64,000 nucleotides of DNA from an uncultured Bacteroidales bacterium (GTDB lineage: Bacteria; Bacteroidota; Bacteroidia; Bacteroidales; Bacteroidaceae): contig CACYZY010000001.1 of assembly GCA_902779085.1 (NCBI GenBank), positions 124,001-188,000 on the forward strand, written 5' to 3'. Every line of letters begins with the position of its first letter. The stretch's first letter is position 1. Shown one piece after another: positions 18,392 to 25,511 of this stretch. A program made the translations under genes and the position numbers. The notes beneath the pieces were generated by a model that was given only the letters and a program-made list of their open reading frames with translations, did no database searches and was not told the DNA's origin.

Positions 18392-20131
18392 TCACTTGTT
18401 TATCTTTCCCCAAGTATCCTTCAGACTGACGGTTCGGTTAAACACCATCTTTTCAGGAATAGAGTCTTTGTCCACACTGAAATAGCCAATGCGCTGGAAC
18501 TGCAAGTATGTCAGAGGTTTCATGCCCTGTACGAACTTTTCAATATAGCACTTGGGCAGAATCTCCAGCGAGTCTGGATTAATCATCTGCTTCATGGCAG
18601 TCAGGGCGTCGCAATTCTGCTCATCGCGTATCTGCTGCATCACATCACGAGGATTCTCAACCTTCCACAATCTGTCATACAGGCGAACCTCAGCTTCCAG
18701 ACAGTGGTCGCAGCTCAGCCAATGAATGGTGCCCTTCACCTTGCGGTTAGCACCAGGCATACCGCTCTTGCTCTCGGGGTCGTATTCGCAATACACCTCA
18801 ACCACTTCGCCTGCTTCGTTCTTCTTGCATCCTGTACACTTCACGATGTAGGCATTCTTCAGTCGTACCTCCTGACCAGGTGTCATGCGGAAATATTTCT
18901 TAGGAGCATCCTCCATAAAGTCTTCCTGCTCAATCCACAATTCACGGCTGAACTCTATCTGATGGGTGCCTTCCTCTAGGTTTTCAGGGTTATTAATGGC
19001 TTCCATCTCTTCCACCTTACCCTCAGGATAGTTGGTCACAATCAGCTTCACTGGGTGCAATACGGCAGAAACACGTGTAGAACGGGCGTTCAAATCCTCA
19101 CGAATGGCACTCTCCAACAAAGCAAAATCGTTGAGGGCGTCAAAGGTGGTATAGCCAATCTTATCTACAAACTTGCGGATACCCTCAGGAGAGTAACCAC
19201 GACGACGGAAACCACAAAGAGTCGGCATACGAGGGTCGTCCCATCCATTCACCAAACCTTCCTTCACTAAAATCAACAAGTTGCGCTTGCTCAACAATAC
19301 ATAGTTCAGGTTCAGTTTGTTGAACTCATACTGATGAGGACGGTTGTCATCCAAGTCTTTGCCATCCTTTACCCAATCAACAAACAAGTCGTAGAGTGGG
19401 CGATGAGGCACAAACTCCAAGGTGCAGAGTGAGTGGGTTACCCCCTCGAAATAGTCGCTCTGTCCATGGGCAAAGTCATACATAGGATATGCCTTCCATT
19501 TGGTGCCAGTATGTGGGTGCGGATGATTCACTACGCGATAGATGATAGGATCGCGGAAGTGCATGTTGGGGCTCGCCATATCAATCTTGGCACGCAGCAC
19601 CATCTTGCCTTCTTCCACTTCGCCTGTGTTCATCATCTCAAACAAACGCAGGTTCTCCTCTATAGGACGGTCGCGATAAGGACTATTAGTACCAGGTTGG
19701 GTAGGGGTGCCCTTCTGTGCGGCAATCTGTTCAGAGGTCTGCTCGTCAATATATGCCTTGCCCTCCTTGATCAGCATCACGGCAAAGTCCCACAATTGCT
19801 GGAAGTAGTCGGAAGCATTATAAACATTTGCCCATTGGAATCCCAACCAGTTGATGTCCTCCTTAATGGCGTCAATATACTCCATATCCTCCTTTGTGGG
19901 GTTGGTGTCGTCAAAACGCAGGTTGCAAACGCCACCATATTTGGCTGCAATGCCGAAGTCCAGGCAAATGGCTTTAGCGTGTCCTATATGTAAATAACCG
20001 TTAGGCTCAGGTGGGAAGCGTGTCTGAATTCTACCTCCGTTCTTGCCCTCAGCCAGGTCTTTTTCTACTATCTGTTCAATGAAATTCAAGCTCTTTTTTT
20101 CGCCTGTTTCTTCGCTTTTAATCTCTGCCAT
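18392..20131 (-). CDS. glnS: Glutaminyl-tRNA synthetase
   Basis: Class I synthetase charging tRNA-Gln. PPEPNGYLHIGHAKA contains the HIGH motif (about residues 48-51) and LSKRN (about 280) is the KMSKS equivalent. The C-terminal anticodon-binding part has a Cys-rich insertion (KCTGCKKNEAGEV ... WLSCDHCLEAEVRLYD) that could bind zinc, a feature of the Bacteroidetes enzyme. 579 residues from the start chosen at 20131 (MAEIKSEE). A longer frame opens at 20179 but a minus-strand TAnnTTTG box at 20167-20174 would lie inside it, so 20131 is preferred. First gene of the leftward run down to the DHOD-like gene. Confidence 0.95.
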   Translation of the reverse strand: MAEIKSEETGEKKSLNFIEQIVEKDLAEGKNGGRIQTRFPPEPNGYLHIGHAKAICLDFGIAAKYGGVCNLRFDDTNPTKEDMEYIDAIKEDINWLGFQWANVYNASDYFQQLWDFAVMLIKEGKAYIDEQTSEQIAAQKGTPTQPGTNSPYRDRPIEENLRLFEMMNTGEVEEGKMVLRAKIDMASPNMHFRDPIIYRVVNHPHPHTGTKWKAYPMYDFAHGQSDYFEGVTHSLCTLEFVPHRPLYDLFVDWVKDGKDLDDNRPHQYEFNKLNLNYVLLSKRNLLILVKEGLVNGWDDPRMPTLCGFRRRGYSPEGIRKFVDKIGYTTFDALNDFALLESAIREDLNARSTRVSAVLHPVKLIVTNYPEGKVEEMEAINNPENLEEGTHQIEFSRELWIEQEDFMEDAPKKYFRMTPGQEVRLKNAYIVKCTGCKKNEAGEVVEVYCEYDPESKSGMPGANRKVKGTIHWLSCDHCLEAEVRLYDRLWKVENPRDVMQQIRDEQNCDALTAMKQMINPDSLEILPKCYIEKFVQGMKPLTYLQFQRIGYFSVDKDSIPEKMVFNRTVSLKDTWGKINK

Positions 20132-20166
20132 ATTATATATAGGTATGTTAGATGTAAATAATGCTA

Positions 20167-20174
20167 CAAAAGTA
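20167..20174 (-). promoter_or_regulatory. -7 box of glnS operon
   Basis: On the minus strand this reads TACTTTTG, an exact TAnnTTTG. It sits 36 bases before the glnS ATG at 20131. No clear -33 element was found. Confidence 0.6.
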
Positions 20175-20434
20175 ATCAATAATTCTGTGAAGTGGAAATC
20201 TAAATGTTGAAAACATGTTTTAAGACATATTTTTTTATTTGCATAATAACTTTAAAAGGGCTTAATTTGCATCGTTATCCTGAAAACAATCTTTTTACCT
20301 TAAAAAACTAATACCTATTGAAAACTGAAAACGAGGGGCTTTGTGAAAAGCTCCTCGCTTTTTTATTTGCGTGTATGTGGAGCTTTTATTATCTTTAAAT
20401 AAGATAAGCTGCACCTCAACAATGGGCAAATAAA
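20175..20434. other. Intergenic region between glnS and ribE, possible small RNA
   Basis: No credible protein gene lies in these bases. They hold a 12-bp palindrome AAAACATGTTTT (20210-20221), a near-consensus plus-strand -7 box (TTAATTTG, about 20262-20269), and a strong rightward intrinsic terminator (20332-20364) that has no upstream rightward gene to serve. A short terminated transcript of roughly 60-90 bases is therefore possible. Confidence 0.35.
20332..20364 (+). terminator. Intrinsic terminator with no obvious gene upstream
   Basis: CGAGGGGCTTT pairs with AAAGCTCCTCG (11 bp, one G-U), loop GTGA, followed by a run of six T. The orientation is rightward, yet the nearest upstream gene (glnS) runs leftward. 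Confidence 0.75.
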
Positions 20435-20466
20435 TTTGCCATTGTGTTCGGTTTGCATTATCTTTG
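20435..20466 (+). promoter_or_regulatory. Promoter of ribE
   Basis: TTTG at 20435-20438, 20-base spacer, TATCTTTG at 20459-20466: an exact match to the phylum pattern. The leader to ribE is too short for an FMN riboswitch. Confidence 0.75.
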
Positions 20467-20501
20467 CCTAAAGATTTGCAAAAGTAATAAAATTTATTGA
20501 T

Positions 20502-21104
20502 ATGTTTTCCGGAATAGTAGAAGAATGTGCCAAAGTAGTGGGCATTGAAAAAGATAGAGAGAATGTGCATTTCACCCTAACGTGTTCATTTGTAGGAGAG
20601 TTGGGTATAGACCAGAGTGTATCCCACAATGGTGTGTGTCTTACGGTAGTGAAGAAGACAGCTGATACCTATGTGGTGACAGCGATGAAGGAAACCCTTG
20701 ACCGTTCCAACTTAGGCTTGCTCAAGGTAGGCGATGAGGTGAATGTAGAGCGTAGCATGATGATGAATGGACGTCTGGATGGCCATATCGTGCAGGGACA
20801 TGTTGACCAGACCGCCACTTGCATAGCCGTTGATGATGCCGATGGCAGCTATTATTTCACTTTCAAATATGCTTTTGATAAGTCGATGGCACAGCGAGGC
20901 TACTTCACTGTTGACAAAGGCTCAGTTACAGTAAATGGTGTCAGCCTCACAGTTTGCAATCCCACAGATGACACCTTCCAGGTCGCCATCATTCCTTACA
21001 CCTTTGAGAATACTAATTTCCACAATATCAAGGTAGGCTCTGTGGTCAACCTCGAGTTCGACATCATAGGCAAATACATCAGTCGGTTGATGGAGTATAA
21101 ATAA
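20502..21104 (+). CDS. ribE: Riboflavin synthase alpha subunit
   Basis: Dismutates two 6,7-dimethyl-8-ribityllumazine molecules to riboflavin. The two lumazine-binding halves are plain: MFSGIVEECAKV with SHNGVCLTVV in the first, GHIVQGHVDQTATC linking, and VTVNGVSLTVC in the second. 200 residues is the expected length. Monocistronic: its own promoter is 35 bases upstream and a perfect terminator lies 17 bases after the stop. Cytoplasmic. Confidence 0.96.
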   Translation: MFSGIVEECAKVVGIEKDRENVHFTLTCSFVGELGIDQSVSHNGVCLTVVKKTADTYVVTAMKETLDRSNLGLLKVGDEVNVERSMMMNGRLDGHIVQGHVDQTATCIAVDDADGSYYFTFKYAFDKSMAQRGYFTVDKGSVTVNGVSLTVCNPTDDTFQVAIIPYTFENTNFHNIKVGSVVNLEFDIIGKYISRLMEYK

Positions 21105-21120
21105 TGAGTCTTTCAGAAAG

Positions 21121-21157
21121 AAAAGGCTACCATTTTTCTGGTAGCCTTTTTCTTTTT
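21121..21157 (+). terminator. Terminator of ribE
   Basis: AAAAGGCTACCA pairs perfectly with TGGTAGCCTTTT (12 bp, loop TTTTTC), followed by T-rich sequence. Confidence 0.9.
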
Positions 21158-21215
21158 GCAAATGCCATATCCTTCGATAAAGTTACAGGCACAAGCTTAG
21201 TTTGTTTCAATTCAT

Positions 21216-22019
21216 TTAAAGGCTTTTTTGGAATAGTTGTCTTTCGAAGTTATGCATCCCACCAGTTGTAGGAGATAAACCATCCACCAAGACATACCCA
21301 TTCCATATAGGAGTGTTTTCTGCGCACAAAACAAATTCAGGACGTATCCGATTTTTCATTATGATAGCATCGAGTAAACCACCTTTGCCAAATTTGTCAT
21401 AATTCCCTCCAGTGCCATGATCCTGAAGCAGCACTATCCAAGGAGTTTTTTTATACTCTCTGCAGAAAAGTTGGTAATAAGAAGCAATTCCATCAGCGAA
21501 GAGGAATGTGACTGCAAAACGCTCAACACTAAGATTTTTGCCTTTATTTGTATTTCGCTCCATGATTTCTGTAATACAATATGGCTTTTCATTAGGATCA
21601 ACAAAACTGGGAGGATTGATTGGTTGCCCATTATCAATATTAAGAGGATATTGCCCGTTAGGCATAATGTCCTTCTCTTCCCATTCAATCCTTCCGATAC
21701 TATGATATCCTTTAATAAAACTACGTTTAGACAAGTGGTTAAGCAAGTCTTTCTTACTTATTCCGTAATCTACATAAAGGAAAGAATGAACTGATTGAGC
21801 TTTGAGACCAACTTCTATCAGATTTCTATCATATTCACTTCCCGGGTAATAACCGACTCTGCCAGACAAAATATCTGGGAAAGTCACTTTTGCTCCTTCG
21901 CTATAATTCCTAAGCCATTCTGGCATCTCCTCTTTATATTGAGAAAGATATGAACTAATGTCTTTTTTTTCAATGTCTGTGAAAGTACACATACTTACTT
22001 GGTATTTATGATTAAACAA
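21216..22019 (-). CDS. Hypothetical protein, family not recognised
   Basis: A 267-residue soluble protein that I do not recognise. There is no signal peptide or membrane segment. Features that can be seen are a long polar N-terminal half (TDIEKKDISSYLSQYKEEMP), a segment WEEKDIMPNGQYPLNIDNG, a hydrophobic strand pair VTFLFADGIASYYQLF, and TPWIVLLQDHGTGGNYDKFG, which contains a D-H-G-x-G-G motif that could be a loop near an active site. An internal Met at 21992 is an alternative start. A minus-strand TAACTTTG box lies 26 bases upstream. It is the first gene of the accessory island and runs in the same direction as the two WG-repeat genes, but it does not carry the palindromic operator of its neighbours. 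Confidence 0.6.
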   Translation of the reverse strand: MFNHKYQVSMCTFTDIEKKDISSYLSQYKEEMPEWLRNYSEGAKVTFPDILSGRVGYYPGSEYDRNLIEVGLKAQSVHSFLYVDYGISKKDLLNHLSKRSFIKGYHSIGRIEWEEKDIMPNGQYPLNIDNGQPINPPSFVDPNEKPYCITEIMERNTNKGKNLSVERFAVTFLFADGIASYYQLFCREYKKTPWIVLLQDHGTGGNYDKFGKGGLLDAIIMKNRIRPEFVLCAENTPIWNGYVLVDGLSPTTGGMHNFERQLFQKSL

Positions 22020-22044
22020 TTTAAACTTAGGTTTCTGTTTTTTA

Positions 22045-22052
22045 CAAAGTTA
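22045..22052 (-). promoter_or_regulatory. -7 box of the 21216-22019 gene
   Basis: Reads TAACTTTG on the minus strand, an exact TAnnTTTG, with a T-rich -33 region about 19 bases upstream. Confidence 0.6.
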
Positions 22053-22153
22053 TTATATTTCCTATAGGCAAAAAAAGTATAACACAATTTTTAGCTAAAC
22101 TTTTGCTCCTAACAGGGCAGATTATCACCCCTGTATAAGGATAGAAAATACTA

Positions 22154-22960
22154 TTACCATGAAGATTTCCTGTTCATGAAAGCAACGCCTTTTTCGGAGT
22201 TGGCAAGAAAACGTCGTTTGGGCTCATCGTTGCAGAATGCATCTGCTCTTTGTATGTCATCCACCCCCTTGTCATCTTCCTCCACCTCGTCCTCTATTTC
22301 TTCCTCATGGATGCAAGGCTCCACTTCCTCACCCTTTTTATTGATAGAACCCCACAATCCGTTTTTCTTCACATCGCATATACCGTCTATAAAAGTGCAA
22401 ACCCAGTCATACTGACAAGGGATAACCTCATTGCCAACCTCATCGATGAATCCCCAAAGTCCATCTTTCAGTATTCCTGCATAGCCTTCAGTAAAGTAGT
22501 TGATGCGCTCATATTTGCAAGGAACTATCTCGTTCCCTTTTTCATCAATGAGACCCCACAGTCCGTCTTTCTTAACTCTCTCTTGTCCAAGACGGAAATA
22601 ACCACAAAACCATGTAATGGCATCATATCGGCAAGGGATGACTTCCTGGCCCTGTCTGTCATACAATCCCCACAGACCATCTTTCTTAACCTGATAATAC
22701 TGATCTATTGTCAGATCTACATACATGATTTCCTCATAGTCGAAAGGCGACTGGCTGTGTACAACGACAATGCTACCATTCTCATCGAGGAAGCTGTCTC
22801 CTTGATTTTTAGGAATAATGTCATCCTCAGCATCTGAAGAAACGATAGAAGCAGAGACAAAAGCGCAGCGTCTCTTGCCGTCAATGATCTTAGCGGCCAG
22901 AGAAACTTCACCTTCAGTTACAAACTTGAAATTGCAAAACTCATCGTTGATCTTTCTCAT
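22154..22960 (-). CDS. WG-repeat protein, short paralogue with acidic tail
   Basis: 268 residues. Residues 1-85 (MRKINDEFCNFKFVTEGEVS...) form an N-terminal domain shared with the neighbouring gene at 23114-25090. Four WG repeats follow (about residues 86-215), each about 34 residues, with the core KKDGLWGLIDEKGNEIVPC. A very acidic stretch (HEEEIEDEVEEDDKG) and a basic C-terminus complete it. No signal peptide, so cytoplasmic. WG repeats are thought to build protein-binding modules; no enzymatic residue is seen. The promoter is a near-duplicate of the one before the longer paralogue and carries the TCTGCC-N7-GGCAGA palindrome. Gene pair probably arose by duplication. Confidence 0.85.
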   Translation of the reverse strand: MRKINDEFCNFKFVTEGEVSLAAKIIDGKRRCAFVSASIVSSDAEDDIIPKNQGDSFLDENGSIVVVHSQSPFDYEEIMYVDLTIDQYYQVKKDGLWGLYDRQGQEVIPCRYDAITWFCGYFRLGQERVKKDGLWGLIDEKGNEIVPCKYERINYFTEGYAGILKDGLWGFIDEVGNEVIPCQYDWVCTFIDGICDVKKNGLWGSINKKGEEVEPCIHEEEIEDEVEEDDKGVDDIQRADAFCNDEPKRRFLANSEKGVAFMNRKSSW

Positions 22961-23014
22961 ATTTTGTTTATTTATTAAAGTATGAATATAGTTCGGGGAT
23001 GATTTTTATTATTA

Positions 23015-23070
23015 CAAATATCGTATAAGTAATTGACATATGAAAAGTAGGTCTGCCTTGTTGAGGCAGA
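23015..23070 (-). promoter_or_regulatory. Operator/promoter copy 1 (upstream of short WG gene)
   Basis: Palindrome TCTGCC (23052-23057), 7-base spacer, GGCAGA (23065-23070). On the minus strand it is followed after 5 bases by TTTTC (23042-23046), a 19-base spacer and GATATTTG (23015-23022), one mismatch from TAnnTTTG. The layout is identical to copy 2. Confidence 0.65.
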
Positions 23071-23113
23071 GCCACTCGCTTTGCTTTAAGCAATTCCTTT
23101 AGGAAGATGCAGT

Positions 23114-25090
23114 TTATTGCTGTTTGTCTTTTTCTATTAGGGCAAGTATACGCTCTCTTAGTTCATCGTTTACTATTTCTTCCCATCCAACTTCTATCCC
23201 GTAGTCCAATGTATCCTCAAAGAATTCACAAGGAATAACCTCTATTCCCAGTTTGTTGATGAATCCCCACATTCCTTCTTTTTGGACTGCGGCATACCCT
23301 TTGCAGAATTCATGAACACCCTCATACTTGCATGGAATGACTTCCTCTCCCTTATTATTAATGAATCCCCACATCCCGTCTTTCTTGATTTGGGCATATC
23401 CTTCTCTGAAGCCCCTGGCATCCTCATACTTGCATGGGAAGATTTCCTCTCCCTTCTTATTGATGAATCTCCATAATCCTTCTTTCTTGACTGTGGCATA
23501 TCCTTCGTGGAACTCCTCAACATCCTCATACCTGCATGGGATGATTTCCTCCCCCTTCTCGTTAACGAATCCATATAATCCGTCTTTCTTGATTTGGGCA
23601 TATCCTTCGTTGAAGTTGCATACCTTCTCATACCTGCAAGGAACTACTTCCTCCCCCTTATTATTGATAATTCCCCACATTCCTTCTTTATGGACTGCGG
23701 CATACCCCTTGCAGAAGTTATGAACATCCTCATACCTGCATGGCACGACTTCCTCTCCCTTCGTATTGATGAATCCCAACATCCAGTCTTTCTGCATCAT
23801 AGCGAATCCTTCGCAGAAGTTATGAACATCCTCATACTTGCATGGAACGACTACCTTTCCCTTCTCGTTGACAAATCCCCACATCCCATCTTTCTTGACT
23901 TTGGCATATCCTTCCCAAAAACTTTCGACGCACTCATACCTGCATGGGACAATTTCTTCTCCCTTCTCGTTGACGAATCCATATAACCCGTCTTTCTTGA
24001 CTTTGGCATATCCTTCCCAAAAACTTTCGACGTACTCATACCTGCATGGAACGATTTCCTCTCCCTTCTCGTTGACGAATCCATATAACCCGTCTTTTTG
24101 AACAATGGCATATCCTTCCCAGAAGTTTCCGAAGTACTCATACCTGCATGGAACGATTTCCTCTCCCTTCTCGTTGACGAATCCCCACAGGTCGTCTTTC
24201 TTGACTTTGGCATATCCTTCCCAGAAGTTACTGACATCCTCATACCTGCATGGAATGATTCCCTCTCCCTTCTTATTGATGAATCCACATAATCCTTCTT
24301 TCTTGACTTTGGCATATCCTTCCCAGAAGCCCCAGGCATACTCATACCTGCATGGGATGATTTCCTCTCCCTTCTTATTGATGAATCCACACATCCCGTC
24401 TTTCTTGACTCTGGCATACCCATTGCTGAAGTCACTGACATCCTCATACCTGCATGGGATGATTTCCTCTCCCTTCTTATTGACGAATCCATATAACCCA
24501 TCTTTCTTGACTTTGGCATATCCTTCCCAGAAAAACGAGGTGTATTCATACCTACATGGAACAATTTTCTCTCCCTTCTTGTTGATTATTCCCCACATCC
24601 CGTCTTTCTTGACTGCGGCATAACCTTCCCTGAAAAATGTGATAACTTGATAAAGGCATGGTACCACTTCCGAGAGATTTTGATCAACTAAGCCCCAAAG
24701 CCCGTTTCGCATTACACTTGCTAGACCGCTGCTAGAGGAAGCTTGAAAGACCTCATACCTGCATGGAATGACTTCCTCTCCTTGTCTGCCATACAATCCC
24801 CAAAGACCTTCTTTTTTAACAATGTAATACTGATCTGCTCCCAGACATACATTCTCTATCTTTTCAAATTCGAAAGGCGATAGGTAGTTTACTGCAACTA
24901 TGCCACCATTCTCATCGAGGAAGCAGTTCCCTCGATTTTCAGGAATAATTTCACCTTTTTTTTCAGGGGAAACGAAAGAGGCAGAGACAAATGCATAGCG
25001 TCTCTTGCCGTCAATGATTTTAGCGGCAAAAGAAACTTCATCTTCTGTTGCAAACTTGAAATCGCAAAACTCATCGTTAATCTTTCTCAT
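23114..25090 (-). CDS. WG-repeat protein, long paralogue with 16 repeats
   Basis: 658 residues. Residues 1-85 match the N-terminal domain of the 22154-22960 protein. A first WG unit (about 86-111) is followed by 15 head-to-tail repeats (residues 112-622) of 34 residues, the first being 35. The consensus is Y-E-x-V-x-x-F-x-E-G-Y-A-x-V-K-K-D-G-x-x-G-F-I/V-N-x-K-G-E-E-I/V-P-C-R. The W of WG is replaced by Y, C, L or R in about half of the units. The last 36 residues are helical (WEEIVNDELRERILALIEKD). There is no signal peptide. Likely a large cytoplasmic solenoid for protein contacts. The DNA repeats are near-identical in places, so copy number may vary by slippage. Many antisense open frames across this gene are by-products of the repeat. 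Confidence 0.88.
   Translation of the reverse strand: MRKINDEFCDFKFATEDEVSFAAKIIDGKRRYAFVSASFVSPEKKGEIIPENRGNCFLDENGGIVAVNYLSPFEFEKIENVCLGADQYYIVKKEGLWGLYGRQGEEVIPCRYEVFQASSSSGLASVMRNGLWGLVDQNLSEVVPCLYQVITFFREGYAAVKKDGMWGIINKKGEKIVPCRYEYTSFFWEGYAKVKKDGLYGFVNKKGEEIIPCRYEDVSDFSNGYARVKKDGMCGFINKKGEEIIPCRYEYAWGFWEGYAKVKKEGLCGFINKKGEGIIPCRYEDVSNFWEGYAKVKKDDLWGFVNEKGEEIVPCRYEYFGNFWEGYAIVQKDGLYGFVNEKGEEIVPCRYEYVESFWEGYAKVKKDGLYGFVNEKGEEIVPCRYECVESFWEGYAKVKKDGMWGFVNEKGKVVVPCKYEDVHNFCEGFAMMQKDWMLGFINTKGEEVVPCRYEDVHNFCKGYAAVHKEGMWGIINNKGEEVVPCRYEKVCNFNEGYAQIKKDGLYGFVNEKGEEIIPCRYEDVEEFHEGYATVKKEGLWRFINKKGEEIFPCKYEDARGFREGYAQIKKDGMWGFINNKGEEVIPCKYEGVHEFCKGYAAVQKEGMWGFINKLGIEVIPCEFFEDTLDYGIEVGWEEIVNDELRERILALIEKDKQQ
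23225..24757 (-). repeat. Tandem 102-bp coding repeat (15 units)
   Basis: Fifteen in-frame units of 102 bp (one of 105) inside the long WG gene. Several neighbouring units share long identical stretches, as in the two adjoining units around 23940-24080. Confidence 0.9.
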
Positions 25091-25145
25091 ATTTATGTAT
25101 TTTTAATTAATGTATGTATATAGTTGGGTGGGAGATTATTTTCTA

Positions 25146-25201
25146 CAAATATCGTATAAGTTTATGACATATGAAAAGTAGGTCTGCCTTGTTGAGGCAG
25201 A
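25146..25201 (-). promoter_or_regulatory. Operator/promoter copy 2 (upstream of long WG gene)
   Basis: TCTGCC (25183-25188), TTGTTGA, GGCAGA (25196-25201). On the minus strand 5 bases then lead to TTTTC (25173-25177), 19 bases, and GATATTTG (25146-25153). The palindrome extends to AGGTCTGCC/GGCAGACCT here. Confidence 0.65.
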
Positions 25202-25211
25202 CCTGGTAAAG

Positions 25212-25343
25212 TTAGGCCGCTTTTAAGCGGCCATAATAAATGATAATGTTAGGATTGTTTTTGTAAATTTCCAGAACTTTGTTTTTTAAGGTTTGAGATT
25301 TAACTACTTTTTTGAAGTCACGAATAGAAATGAATTTTTGCAT
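25212..25343 (-). CDS. Possible 43-residue small basic protein
   Basis: A short frame from ATG at 25343 to a TAA at 25212 encodes a basic peptide beginning MQKFISIRDFKKVVKSQTL and ending YYGRLKAA. Its support is positional: an exact minus-strand promoter (TACTTTTG at 25372-25379, TTTTC -33, 20-base spacer) starts transcription about 20 bases before the ATG, and the palindromic operator lies just upstream. The last codons sit inside the perfect hairpin GGCCGCTT/AAGCGGCC (25215-25232), which may end the transcript. It could instead be a leader or small RNA. No family recognised. Confidence 0.45.
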   Translation of the reverse strand: MQKFISIRDFKKVVKSQTLKNKVLEIYKNNPNIIIYYGRLKAA

Positions 25344-25371
25344 AAAGTGATATGGTTTTAGTTTGACGATA

Positions 25372-25427
25372 CAAAAGTATGGTATAGTTTTTACATATGG
25401 AAAAGAGGTCTGCCATGTTGTGGCAGA
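25372..25427 (-). promoter_or_regulatory. Operator/promoter copy 3 (divergent region)
   Basis: TCTGCC (25409-25414), ATGTTGT, GGCAGA (25422-25427); minus-strand TTTTC (25400-25404), 20 bases, TACTTTTG (25372-25379). It also overlaps the expected -33 position of the rightward promoter (TAATTTTG at 25451-25458), so one bound protein could control both directions. Confidence 0.65.
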
Positions 25428-25450
25428 GGCAATGCGTTTTTCTTGTAATC

Positions 25451-25458
25451 TAATTTTG
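25451..25458 (+). promoter_or_regulatory. -7 box of the PD-(D/E)XK gene
   Basis: TAATTTTG, an exact TAnnTTTG, 54 bases before the ATG at 25512. The -33 position falls on the GGCAGA half of operator copy 3. Confidence 0.55.
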
Positions 25459-25511
25459 AGTTTTCGGGAATTATTATTTCTTTTGCGCATTAACCAAATA
25501 AATGTAATACT

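Noticed and set aside
20132-20179. Longer N-terminus for GlnS
   Set aside because: The -7 promoter box at 20167-20174 lies inside it, and the family starts near MAEIK.
20467-20501. FMN riboswitch upstream of ribE
   Set aside because: The leader is only about 30 bases and holds no RFN-element motifs.
20295-20570. Minus-strand frame of 91 codons overlapping the ribE start
   Set aside because: It crosses the ribE promoter, start codon and a terminator, and shows no family resemblance.
22110-22125. GGGCAGAT near the 21216-22019 gene as a sixth operator
   Set aside because: The partner half-site is degenerate and the distance to the -33 region is about 40 bases instead of 4-5.
22250-24623. Long open frames on the plus strand across both WG-repeat genes
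   Set aside because: They are antisense to the 34-residue coding repeat and repeat with it; they have no promoter or independent start context, and the minus-strand frames show the known WG family.
23225-24757. Regular repeats that could suggest a CRISPR array
   Set aside because: The period is 102 bp, entirely in frame and translated as WG repeats; there are no unique spacers between short identical repeats.
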